Source of the DNA: Diphasiastrum complanatum
Lineage: Eukaryota; Streptophyta; Lycopodiopsida; Lycopodiales; Lycopodiaceae
Direction of reading: 5' to 3'
NCBI GenBank assembly: GCA_029204225.1
Contig: CM055095.1
Location: 29,906,414 to 29,970,413 of the forward strand
Length of the DNA: 64,000 nucleotides
In this document: piece by piece, positions 1 through 12,100 of the stretch
Numbering within the stretch: the stretch's first letter is position 1
How the letters are laid out: each line of letters starts with the position of its first letter
The notes under the pieces: generated by a model
The model's input: the letters and a program-made list of their open reading frames with translations, nothing else
Told to the model about the DNA's origin: nothing
The model's database searches: none
Program-made: the position numbers and the translations under genes

Positions 1-228
1 GCTTCACACTCTAAAATGTTTGGCTACGAAATCACTTTAGTACTAATGATTTCAAAGTTAGTTGCTAAAATATTGAACATGACTTTTGTTAGTATAGCCT
101 TGTTCAATTATTGATAGGCATAGTCATGCACTAGGAAAGAAGGTTCATTCCGCTGCGCTCAATAGTTCGTCCATAGGCTTCGGATTATCGGATCGACTCT
201 TCTTTTTTTCCAACATGGTATCACAGCT
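1..228 (+). mobile_element. Copia LTR 3' end with primer-binding-like site
   Basis: The sequence reads into an LTR-like end (CCAACA at 210-215) followed directly by TGGTATCACAGCT at 216-228. This is one mismatch away from the TGGTATCAGAGC primer-binding site (initiator-Met tRNA) usual in plant copia elements. The LTR start would lie outside the window. No plus-strand gag follows; the next coding remnant is on the minus strand, so this is a fragment. The assignment rests on this junction only. Confidence 0.35.
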
Positions 229-289
229 CTACTATTAGATACCTTTCATGGTATCAGAAGATACCTATTATCAGAGCGATATCATTAGA

Positions 290-1110
290 TACTTTTCATA
301 GTATCAAATTCTTATCAGAGCACACAATTCTCAAGTTCCTTTTGCCTTGGATTTTTCGCATCCTTCACCTCAACCTTGATGCCAATTATCTCAATTTGGA
401 ACATCACTGGATTGTTCTTGAAATTGTTGGAACGATCCATGATTTGAGTTTCCATCTCTCGATTGTTGTCTTCCATGACCAAATCTACCACCTCGTCCTC
501 TAATTGCAAGAGCTTAATCAAACCCCTATTGCGATGACTCAAATTCTCTTGACATTGTTCTTCCTACAAAAGCAATCCACCTAATTCTTCATAGGTTGAA
601 AGATTCTCCCTTGTGGCTATACTGGTCACAAACATTTGATGTGACTCACTCAAACTGTTCAATATCAATTGCACGATGTCATGATCTTGTACTCGCTCTC
701 CAACGACAACTAATTGATCATGGATCTCCTTTACCTTCAATAGGTGATCGACAATGCACCATCATCCATTCGTAATGTATGCAACTTCATATTTAGAAAT
801 AGCACTCGAGATGTATTTGTGGTTTCAAACAATGCCTTAAACGTATCCCAAGCCTCTTTCGGTCCTTCCAAAATCCTAAATGTAGGGAATAATCGCATCT
901 CTAACTGATAAGTTGATGACATTCTGTGCCTTCCGTTTTCTCTTGTCAAAGGCTCGATGATCGACTTCAATTACTGGCCTTGTCTGTTCACCTATCACGA
1001 TCTCCCATTGCTCATTTTTATCAATTTGAATTTTCAAACTGCATAGTTGTTGGCTCCTTCATATCTGCTTGACTCATTGAGGACGCTCTCACTTAGAGTT
1101 GCCATTACCT
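290..1110 (-). pseudogene. Ty1/copia gag remnant
   Basis: Minus-strand reading frames at 970-737 and 542-315 carry the plant copia gag (UBN2-type) pattern: a segment around EAWDTFKALFETTN, then a coiled region ending in LLLQEEQ, then a basic/acidic tail. This is the capsid-like Gag that packages retrotransposon RNA. The two pieces lie in different frames, and no zinc knuckle, protease or later pol domain follows below 290. It is therefore a broken, truncated gag. The upstream (higher-coordinate) part to about 1110 also reads as degenerate gag N-terminus. Confidence 0.6.
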
Positions 1111-3168
1111 GCACTTATATGAGTCCAGATCGTAAAAACGACTACAAAAATGGAAAATTTGCTACAAATTTGACAAATGACGTCTCAAACAGCTTTTCAA
1201 TCCGAGAGCTATGGATAGGAAGTTATGCCAATTTGAAGTATTTGGCCTCAAAATGGTGCCCTTAAGCCTGAAAAATGGCAACTATTACCAAATCGCCATT
1301 TTTCGAAAATTTAAATTTTCTCCGTTGTGCACAAATCTCCAGTTTCAAATATTTTTATATTAGCGCATAGCCCTTTGTACCAACATAGCTCCTGTCTAAT
1401 TAGATCTCAAAAATAGTCTCTCCAGCTAGGTCAAAATATCACTCTGTTTTCTACTTTCCTGCAAAAAAAACCAGTGGACATAGCCTTTAGGAAGAATGGG
1501 CCAGTCCCATAAAACTAGGGGCACCTGTGGGACCCTTCAATTGAAGTGAAATTTGAAGAGCAGATTCTTCATAACAATCTCAGCCATCGATATGCTTTGA
1601 TCTGATGGTCCAGATTAAGGAACTCATGCACTTTGGAGAGAATTACGCTAAACTATCAGTTAACTACGTGTCTCCTTTGTAATGTTCCTTTACGGCTGAG
1701 TGTGACAGTTTGAAGCTTCACGTTCGACAAGCCAGGATCTGATAATTCGAATCACTTGATGGCTCGCCCATCTTGGCTAGTCTCAGCTCACGTAGGTATT
1801 CGATAGTTCGGTGTTGATGGCTCCACTGCCGCTTCTCCCATCGAAGAGACTAGTCTTAATCTTTATATCACCCTCTTCCATGTACAATCGATTCCCGACC
1901 TCCCTATACTGCAAAAGAGTTGATCCTTTCTTTTACGTGCCCATAGATCTATTAGAAGGTGACAAAAATAAGGGTAACATATGGAAATTGTCAAAAGTAA
2001 TAATAACCTCCTAAAAATTTATGCACATTGATGTTTGCTAAGCGACATATTAATCAAAGAATGGCTTGCAAGCTATCTTGGATTGTTTAATTTATGTATA
2101 GATTAAAAGTCCACCTTGGAGAGATTCATGGGATTTTGTGCCTTGTCCTTGGTCCACATGAGGACAAGGGCCTGATACCAGACATAGCTTCTCCAAATGG
2201 GACCTTCACCTCTCATAAAAATTGGCTCTGATATTTTGTTTTGTCTTTTTTTAGCCACCTCCTCATTATGGTGAAAAGGCTTTGGGTGTCAAACAATAGA
2301 CACACACCAAGTCGGTGGGCCTAGATGTGTCTAAAATCAGGATCGACTTTTGTTCCTTTGTTTTTTTTTTTTTTGGCAAATTAGCGTTTGCAGGCTGGTT
2401 CTTGACATCACTAGAGGGAGTGGAGCCATCCTACCTCCACCATTGTCTTTCCACATCCTACCTCAACCTTTGATGAGGACATCACTTGTGGTCGGAATTA
2501 CGTTCCCCCTTTTTGATACCTCTCCAATATGATTAAGAGTCCATGGGCTTTAAGGCCATAATGTCCACATGTGGAAATCCATATGATTTACTAACCTTGT
2601 GGTCAAACTAAACAATCTAGAAAGGTTGTCATGGTGTGCTAGTTTTGGGGACCACAAAACAATCTAGAAAGGTTGTCATGGTGTGCTAGTTTTGGGTCAG
2701 ACATGTCTCTTGCATGGGTTAATGCTTGTCCCCATTCAAAGATCCAAAGGACGAGCCGGGCCCATAGTCAATTTTGAGATATGGACTCAAGTTGATGAAA
2801 ATCTCCTTTTAGTCTCACCTAATACCTGGGGGGTTGTACTTATGTGTCAAATCACAAAATATTTTAGTTTCACAAATCAATATTATCTTGATTTAAAACC
2901 TAATGGCCCATCCCTCTTAAGATCTGGATTTTGGGTCCCCTCTTCCCCCAGGGAAAAAAAAAAAACAGGCATTTCCACCAGCCTGCATTTCAATGCTACA
3001 CTTGCACTTGCTATTGCACTTGGGAAGTTTGAAACAAACTGAAAGGTGAGCTCATACTCTACATGAGCTGCTATGAATAGTTAGAGAGATCGATACTATC
3101 CTCTCGGCCACAAGGTTTGTTGCATTTTGTGATTCTAGCTGCGGCAAGCGGGGGACAGATCCGGATTT
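1111..3168. other. Region upstream of the fatty acid 2-hydroxylase gene
   Basis: I see no convincing gene. The part adjoining the gag remnant may be leader sequence of the same copia copy. A poly-T run lies near 2360 and a 40-bp tandem duplication at 2610-2696. The hydroxylase promoter should lie in the last few hundred bases before 3169, but I could not find a clear TATA box, so the transcription start is unknown. Confidence 0.4.
2610..2696. repeat. 40-bp direct tandem duplication
   Basis: A 40-bp stretch starting AAACAATCTAGAAAGG occurs at 2610-2649 and again at 2657-2696, apparently without mismatches, with a period of 47 bp. The identity suggests a recent local duplication. It lies about 500 bp upstream of the hydroxylase start codon. 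Confidence 0.85.
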
Positions 3169-6100
3169 ATGTCTTCTCAAAAGATTGTAGGAGATGATCT
3201 CTACTCAAACATGGACTTCACTGTCGATCTGAAGAAGCCCCTTGTGTTTCAGGTACGGTTGCTTATCTCGATTTTTTTTTTGATGGAGCTTAATGTAGGT
3301 CGCAAGGAATCAAGCATTGTGAAAATGATAAGAGGGCTTACATTTCATGTTGGTCTATGTCAAAGTAGGAACAAAATGTACTTGTTATTTCCACACTGAA
3401 TGAAACGAAGAAGATGTAAGCAGAAAGTTGATTGCTGGCTAGCTATCTTGACGGGTTCGAAATCTCTTTGCAAAATGCAAGTAATCAGCAGGCATGGAAG
3501 AAAAAGTTAGGGCAGCAATGTAGTATTTCTTCATATTCTAAAGTATGATCTGCTGCCTTGAGCAGTAGTAATTTCCGAAAAAAAAAAAGTTTAATAGCCT
3601 GGAAAAATTAGAGTCATCCTTTGCACTTGATTTCGGACTTGCTTTCAAAGCTTACTGCTTGCAATATCCAGTTGCTTCACATCATGAACTTGTTTTTCTA
3701 TGGTATTCACAGAGTTAGAGCATGCAAGATATCAGAATCATAGATAGCTTTTGGGGCCCCTAAAAGTGATAGTTTGCAAGCTACCTTTTGGGTACTTGGA
3801 GTCGCGGGGTCCCACAACTCATGTCATTTTGGGCTAGATCCTGACTAACTATAATCACTTCCCCTATGGCACTAAGGACAGAGGTATGCACATGAGTGTG
3901 GATTACAAAGGTCTACTTAATTCAACCATAGAAAACAAGTGTTTATTACTCAAAATGATGACTTGGTAAATTGTTTGAATGGAGCCAAATACTTCAAGAA
4001 GACTGATATGCCTTACAAAATTAAGCAACAATCACACTATAAACTTGTCATGAACGGAATAACACAAGGATGTTCTTGAAACTGATTATAGGACTACACA
4101 TGACAATTATGAGTTTTTGATTGTACCATTTGTTTTGACTAGAGCACCAACAATTTTCCAACACATGATTAAATTGATGAGCAGCAATTAAGTTCGTCCA
4201 TATTTGGGGAAGTTCGTACTTCGTAGTAGTGTTTTTGCACTTCATTAATGTCTTGGATACATTAGAATATGAGAAGTTGTCTAAGGAATCTAAATGTGAG
4301 TTTTTGAAGTAGGAGCTACTTTATCTTGATCATTTTCGCAACAACCAATGATTTTATGATTGATCACGATAAGAGAAAGATAGTAAATGAATGACCAATA
4401 TTGGAAATATATCATGCAATTGAAATCATTCTTGATTGCACTTTTCTTAAAGATTTATCAAGGATTACGCGAAGGTAGTGACAAAACAACAAATTGAAGG
4501 TTCGATTAGTAGGAAGGGTAGACTAAGTCTATCCAATGGATGCAAAGTAGATGAGAATTCTAGGGTTTTCAAGCATCTAATTTTCTTGGCTCTTTTTGTT
4601 GATCATTGATGTTAACAAACTGTATGTCGTTGGGATGTCTCTAGATCCTTTCTCTCTAGGCCTAAATCATAGTTACAAGGGAACGGGAATGGGAACAAAA
4701 ATGTCCTTGGGCACATAAACTAGGGAACGGAAACGGGAATGGGAACGAAAACATCCTTGAGAAAATGGGAACGTAATACACAAAAACATGGTTATATATT
4801 AACATTAAAAAACTAATTTTATACAAAATTGTAACCTTTTAATTACCAACTAGATAATATAATGCATGTGCCATATGGGTGATATTTGCAAAGATGGACT
4901 CGAGGTCCTTCAAATCGAGAACATCTAGTATATCACTAGGCACTTGGTCCTCTATATCTCTCTGTCCACTAGACTCGTGGGAACCATCCTTTGAGCTTGA
5001 TATCATACCACACACCAATGTTTGCCCTTTGCCCTTCACATCCATGCTGCTCAACAAGCACAGGTTTGCATAAAAATAAAATCATATGCCTTTTTTTGTG
5101 CCAAGACGATTCCTTTTTTTCGACACGAGCTCCACCAATGTTCAATGGGAGAGGGACTGGCCCCTTGACTCAAAATACGATTAGCTAAGGTCTGTAAGTT
5201 GGGAGTGTTAGCTCCCCCAACACAAGGCAGAACCTATGAGAAATCTGTCACGCTTTGCATCTGCATATCCAAAGAGACCCATTTTTGCCCTATAATCAGC
5301 AACTTGATTTTTGATTGTCCGCCTTTGTGTAGCGTCTGCTACCAATTTTTTCCATATCTTGTCCCAACTACGCATCACCTCTTTGTCTTTCTCTTGTCCC
5401 TTGCCTTGAAATTCTAGGTCCAACAAAAAAGCTGTAGCCTGCAAGGACGAGTGGTAACTGCTTTGTCAAAATGCCCTCAACTCCTCAAACTTCTCATGAT
5501 CAAATATGCGCTCCACGATTTTGTCCAACCCCTCATAAACCTTGGCAATACAAAGTTCATTACTATCCCAAGTCTCAACATGCGAATAATAGGATTGACA
5601 ATATCAAGGACATGTGTAATGCACCTTTACCAGCATTCACAACAACAAAACAAGACTCATGAGTGATAAATCTTTAGGGGAGTCTAAAATATGGATCAAG
5701 GTTTTATGGTACCTTTTGAATCGCCTTTTCGAATCGTGTTTGAATTGGGAAAGAATCGGCTTCTCCAAGTTAGAATTGGCAAAGCAGTTTTAGGGTTTTA
5801 TTTTCAAAACATTAACGTCAAACCATATACCATGTACATGGCTAGTTAGTAGTAAATTAGCAAATGTTCAATGATTCACGAAGATGACAATGTATACAAT
5901 GTGCATTTTGTAACTTTAAACTGTTAACAAGTAATAGAATATAGTACTAAGTTCTAACGACTTACAGGTAATAGTAGTACTAAGTTGTAATTACTAACTT
6001 CTAAGTATCAACTCTTGAGTTATTGTGAGTACACTTCCCATTTGACATTCAACATTGAAATTTGAAGCATTCCACATTTGAACATTAGCAATATGTAAAC

Positions 6101-9100
6101 TTGTTACTTGAGTCTTGACTCATAAATGCAGTTTTAACTCATCCATAAATGATAATAACACTGTACACATGATAACAAATTATTATCTGCTAGTAACTAG
6201 TCTCAAGTTTATAATCTCAAAACTTCAAAGTCAACACCTAATTTCTATAAACTAATAGCTAAATACTAAATACTAAATGCCAAATGGGCGCTTAGCTTCC
6301 AGGGCCAAGGAAGACTAAGGCCTAACTTAGCCTCCTCCTAGTCACTCGTGGACACTGTGACCTGCTCGCACGCACAGGCTTGTGACCTGCTCGCACGCAC
6401 AGGCTCATTAGCAAAATTCTCATCAATGCTATCATCATCATCATCAGATGGATCACTCTCATCCTCTGAGGAACCATCGCTATCGACTTCATCTTTCGAG
6501 GTCTCTGTGCAATCTTCTTCTTCTAGTGGCTCCTCGTCCTCGAGAGCTCGGAAACTGGAAGCCTCTCTCCCTCTCATCCTGGTCCTGCAACGTGCAGTAG
6601 CCCGAGTGGTAGGTCTTGGATGCAGGGATTGGCAAATGGTTACAATTCACATCTTACACGTTTTAAATTTCAAGTTTCAATTCTAAAGCTAGAACTTAGA
6701 ACATGGGATGAAGCTCAAAGTTCAAACTTCTTTCCATGCAAGGGCCCAAGTCTCAAGGGCTAATTTAAAGCTTGAATTTTGAAAGTTGGAACTTGAAATT
6801 CACTTGCAGACATCAAGGCGTCATCATGGAGTAGTGCATACACGTCCTCCTCGTCTTGTGACCTTGGTGGTAGGTCTGGAACCTTTGTCACATCAATTTC
6901 ATCTGGATTTACTTGTAGTATGTAGAACAACACATGTAGAATGTCACCAAAACTTCAAATTAGAGTTTGACTTCTCTATTGACTAAAGTATTTACTATTT
7001 ACTATGAAGCTATAAAAATATAGTTCAAAGTTGAAAGTTCAAACTTCAAATTTCAATGTTCAAACACAGTTGCAACTTGCAAATTACAATTGACCTGTAT
7101 AGGCTCCCTCGTTTCCTTTAGCTTCTTCAGAAGCCGTAGATTGGCGTTCACCAACCTGTCTAACTGTGCAACATTGAGCCTGTTCCTCCTCTTCATATGC
7201 ATCAGAGAGAACACACTCCAATTCCTCTCACAAGTAACTGCTGTGCAATCTTGTGAGAGAATGTGTACGGCGAGCTTCTGCAATCTAGGAACATCACCCC
7301 CATACTTGTCCCACCATGAAATAGGGCGCAATTGTCCTGCTCTGAGCGGCGCTCTTGGACACCCAAACTCAACTGTGCAAACGTGACAATGCACATTGAA
7401 GATCATTCTTGAGTGGGTCTTATGCAGTGGAGTGTGACAATGTGGCCACTCAAAAGATTAGGATTCAAGAAAGACTAATGACTTGAAAAAATAACAAATG
7501 TTTTAAAAATGTCATGACTAATACTTGAAGACATTGAGATCATTCTGTAGGACAGGATCATGATAGACCATCTCAATGTATCTGCGCCATCCCTGTCACA
7601 GCTCTGCATCATGGAACCGATCTTCATTCCTCTATAGAGGGTGAAGAATTCGAGCCCATAGCGTGTAGAGGCTGATGGAACCACTCCCACCTGGCTTGCC
7701 ACTTTTCTCTTATTTCTTCAACCCTATAAAATTTGAAAATTATACATCATTCATGCACATGAAACATAAATACTCATCAATTATGATAAGAGATAATAGA
7801 TAATAGATCTCATCGATGAATATGAGCTCTAGTCACTCTGAAAGTTCAAATTTCAAACCTCTCTATACTGAAGGCAGTGCAGGTGCGAATTTGCTCTCCT
7901 AGCCTGTACATGAACTCATAGAGAAGGCCCAAAGTGCAACCCTCTCTATCTGTAAGGTGCATGACACTGTAAAGAGGCTGCAACTCTGTGATAATGGCCC
8001 GTGCATCATCCCAAAAAGGATATGATAGCGCAGTCCTCTCAAATCGCTGAGCCTTAGGCATGGTGAGGGCCTCCACTCTTGCCAATGGTTTGAGACCACC
8101 ATCTGTCTCAAGCTGCCATGCACCTTCAAGAGGCGCTCCAGAACAATGAAAATAAAGGCAAACCTGGAACGAATCATGATTGCAAATTGTATTAGGCTTT
8201 AACAAATCAATTATCAGATAACAAAGTTGAAACTTGAAAGTAGTTACTAGTAACCTACGTACTAACTTCTAAGAATCTAAGTGATGAATCAAATTTGATG
8301 AATAGAAAAGTAGACATGGTGGGGGTAGGCCTCAAAAGCTCGAGGCTAGAATAGGCCCTGAACATGCTGAGGACCCTCGGTCTCTTGGTGACAAACCGAA
8401 CCGGCCTGTGTCTACTACCTCTATAATCCATGGCAACTTTGCTATATCCTCAAATAAGAGGTCTAAGCAATGTGCAGCATAGGGTGTTCAAAAAATCCAA
8501 GGGTACTTTTCATTTACGAGCTTCCCCATGGCAACACAATTTACTGTGTTGTCTGTGACAACCTGCAAAGCACGACAATGCAACATTGGACATACATAAT
8601 ACAAGAATCAACATGGAACAAGTAGTAAATATTAAGTAAAAAGTTTTCACTCATTTTTATTTCTCACTACTCAATTGAAAGTCAAGAATCAATACTTGCA
8701 CAACATTTTCTTTCCTGACCTCCACAATGGCCTTGTCAATATAGCTAAACAATGTCTGGCCATCCATGACTAAGCCCGCTTGCGAGGTGTTGATGGATCT
8801 CAGGAACATTGTGCCCAAGCAAGAAGAAACCAATATACTTACAATATGGTGCTTCTTGGTATCAGTCCAACCATCTGAGATGATGGAGCACCCATACCTA
8901 GTTCAAAAGATCCCATTGCCCACAAAATTCAGATTTTGGATGCCAATTGTCAATTGCATTTACAATTTACATAAATGATCAATAAATATAACTTTTTCAA
9001 TCATTCTTAAAACATAAGAGTTAAGACATAGAAGTTACAACTTGGCATTTGCCACCTCAAACTTGGAACTTCAAGTTAGAACATAAATGACAATACATAT

Positions 9101-12100
9101 TACATTAAACCAAGGTTTAGGATTTACATGGTCCATGATCTCCCTATCCACGGAGTCTCGCTCGACAACTAACTGACTTGTCCTCAACTGCTGCATGGAT
9201 GGTCCCTCCCACTCTAAACCAACCCGAGACACATGTCTCATCATCTCTCTCCATGCAGGGGTCGCATCCAAGTGAAAGGGGATGTTGCACATGTAGAAAC
9301 ACTTCCTAAAAGACACATTGGCTATCTCCTTGTTACTTTGTTGGAAGGATGCCACATACACATCCCTGCCCCTAAGCTGTGTACGACTCTGGGCATGAGA
9401 AGAGCCCGTGACAGCGGTGCCACTGTATCGGTCTGAGTCTGACCTTGTGATGTGGAAGTGTGTGCTGGAACTGTTGCGAATTGCCAATGGCCACAAACTC
9501 ATAGTTATTATCAAGATTCTACGACAATGGATATAGATGAATCGTGATAGTAGTCTGTAGATTGTAGCAATGTCGAAGTACATACTCTTAGAATTTGCTT
9601 TGCACAGGAACACAGATCATGCTACACAGTAACACAGACAGAAACCATTCTCCACTGCAAGCTCACATAGCAACTATATTTCTCAAAATGAAATTACACT
9701 GTACATATAGTTGTTCACTCAGGCAACCCATGCATGGCCCAGGATGCCATTGGCGGGACGCGTGTCCCGTCGACTTGCCTCGTGGCGAGGCCAACTGATC
9801 CTTATCCACTAATAGGACCCACAGTACAGTAGCACAGTGATTCTACTTTAATTCTAACTCTCTCCCTTAAAGTAGAGTCTACTTTTTATACAGTCATATA
9901 CATAGCTTTAAAGTCAATAAACTTTAAGTACAGAAAGCTTTGATCTAAACTTATCAAACTTTTCTCCAACAAGTGGCTTAGTGAAAATATCAGCTAGTTG
10001 TTCTTCTGTGCTACAATGAACAACATGAATTTCACGACTTAGCAGCCTCTCACGTATAAAGTGATATTGAATCTCAATGTGTTTAGTTCTTGCATGGAAC
10101 ACTGGATTCTTTGCTAGCTGAATGCCACTCTGACTGTCGCTTTGTAATGTTGTGGGATTTTTCTGCTTCATGCCAACTTCTTCCAAGATTTGTCTCAACC
10201 ATATAGCTTCTTGTGCTGCACTACACATTGCCTTATACTCTGCTTCTGTGGTGGATAGAGCAATTGTACTTTGCTTTTTTACTAGACCAGGAAAAGCAAC
10301 TACCACAAACCTGGAATACATACCTTGTGGTGGATCTACGATCATCATAGTCACCTCCCCAATCCGCATCCACATAGCCACACAACTCAGGTAAACCATC
10401 ATGCTTCCTGTAAATCAAACCATAATCTGAAGTGCCTTTCACATAACGCAAAATGCGTTTAGCTGCCTTCCAATGCGTTTCCGTGGGTGCTGCCATAAAC
10501 TGACTTACAATGCCAACAACATAGCATATATCTGGTCTAGTCGTGGTAAGGTAAATCAAGCTCCCTACTAACTGTCTATACAACGTAGCATCAAATGACT
10601 GTGACTCATCAAGCTTAGAAAGCTTTTTACCTGGTTCAATAGGAGTATTTACTGGTTTGCAATCCTGCAACCTAAACCTGTGCAGCAACTCTTTGACATA
10701 CTTCACCTATGTTAAACCCACTTCGTGTCCTTTTTGCCACACCTCTACTCCAAGGCAATAATGCATCAGACTGAGATCTGTCATCTCGAATTGTTCCATT
10801 TAAGTCCCATGTGCTATGTTTAGCAATTGACTCCATCTCCTCTCCCATGGCTTTGACCCAAATGTCATCATCCTTCGCTTCACCATAAGTCGAAGGTTCT
10901 TTGCTTTGAATAATGCTAGATAAAAGAGCATAATTTGCTTCATACCTTTCAGGTTGTGTCTTCTCTCTTGTTGATCTTCGTAGCTCTCCCTGGCTAGATG
11001 ATCCTGGAAAGTCATCCATGTCGCGGCTCTCCAACAATCTCTCAAACCACTTAGGGAGCTTCCTGTCAGGTGATTGGCTTCTTGGTGAAAATGTATCCCA
11101 CGGTACATCCTTCTCCTTGCGTTTGTCACCTGCAACTTCAATCCTTCTTGCACCAAAAGGTTTGTCCCTACCTCTCCAACCTATCTCTTGAGGTTGAGTA
11201 GTAGTATCTTGAGATGTATCCTCTTTTTCATTGGAAGGTCAATGAATGGATCATCATCAGGTGGTATCCTCACTATACGATCTTTCCCACTAGATGTCTC
11301 TATCTTCTCAGCATCCTCGTCTTCATACATCTTGGATTCATCAAAGATAACATCACGGCTTATATGGACTTTGTTTTCCACTGGATCAAAACATCTATAG
11401 CCCTTCACACGATCATCATATCCTAGGAATATACACTTGATAGCTTTTACATCAAGTTTACGTCTCTCTTCCTTAGGAACGTGTACAAAGGCCTTACATC
11501 CAAAGATTCGCAAGTGGTTCACCTTTGGCTTCTTCTTCGTGAATGCTTCCTCAGGTGTTATCTTTGGTATGGCAATGGTAGGACTTCTATTTTGAAGATA
11601 GACTGCCGTGCTGCATGCTTCTGACCAAAAATCTTTTGGTAGTTTCATCTCAGCTAGCATAGATCTGGCACTTTCCACAATCGTCCGATTCTTGCGCTCA
11701 GCTACACCATTGAGAGCAGGAGTATGAGCTTGCGTAAATTGTCTTTTGATCCCACATTGATCACAAAGATCATTGAAGTCATTAGACTTGTACTCACCTC
11801 CACTATCTGATCTTAGGACTTTGATCTTCCTACCTGTCTGATTTTCGACCAATGCTTTGAAGCTTTTGAAGTTGTCAAATGCATCTGATTTTTTCTTCAA
11901 GAAGTAGATCCACGTCTTACGTGACATATCATCAATAAAGGTCATGAAATAGAAGGCTTTACCTAAGGACATGGTCCTCATAGGCCCACATGAATCTGTG
12001 TGGATTAAATCCAGGATGTTCTTTGCTCTTGCAACACCCCCTTTATTGAACTTCTCTTGATGCTGCTTCCCATATACACAAGATTCGCACATCGATTTCA

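Noticed and set aside
6338-6686. Ser-rich plus-strand frame at 6348-6686
   Set aside because: It is the antisense of the acidic tail of the hAT transposase on the minus strand.
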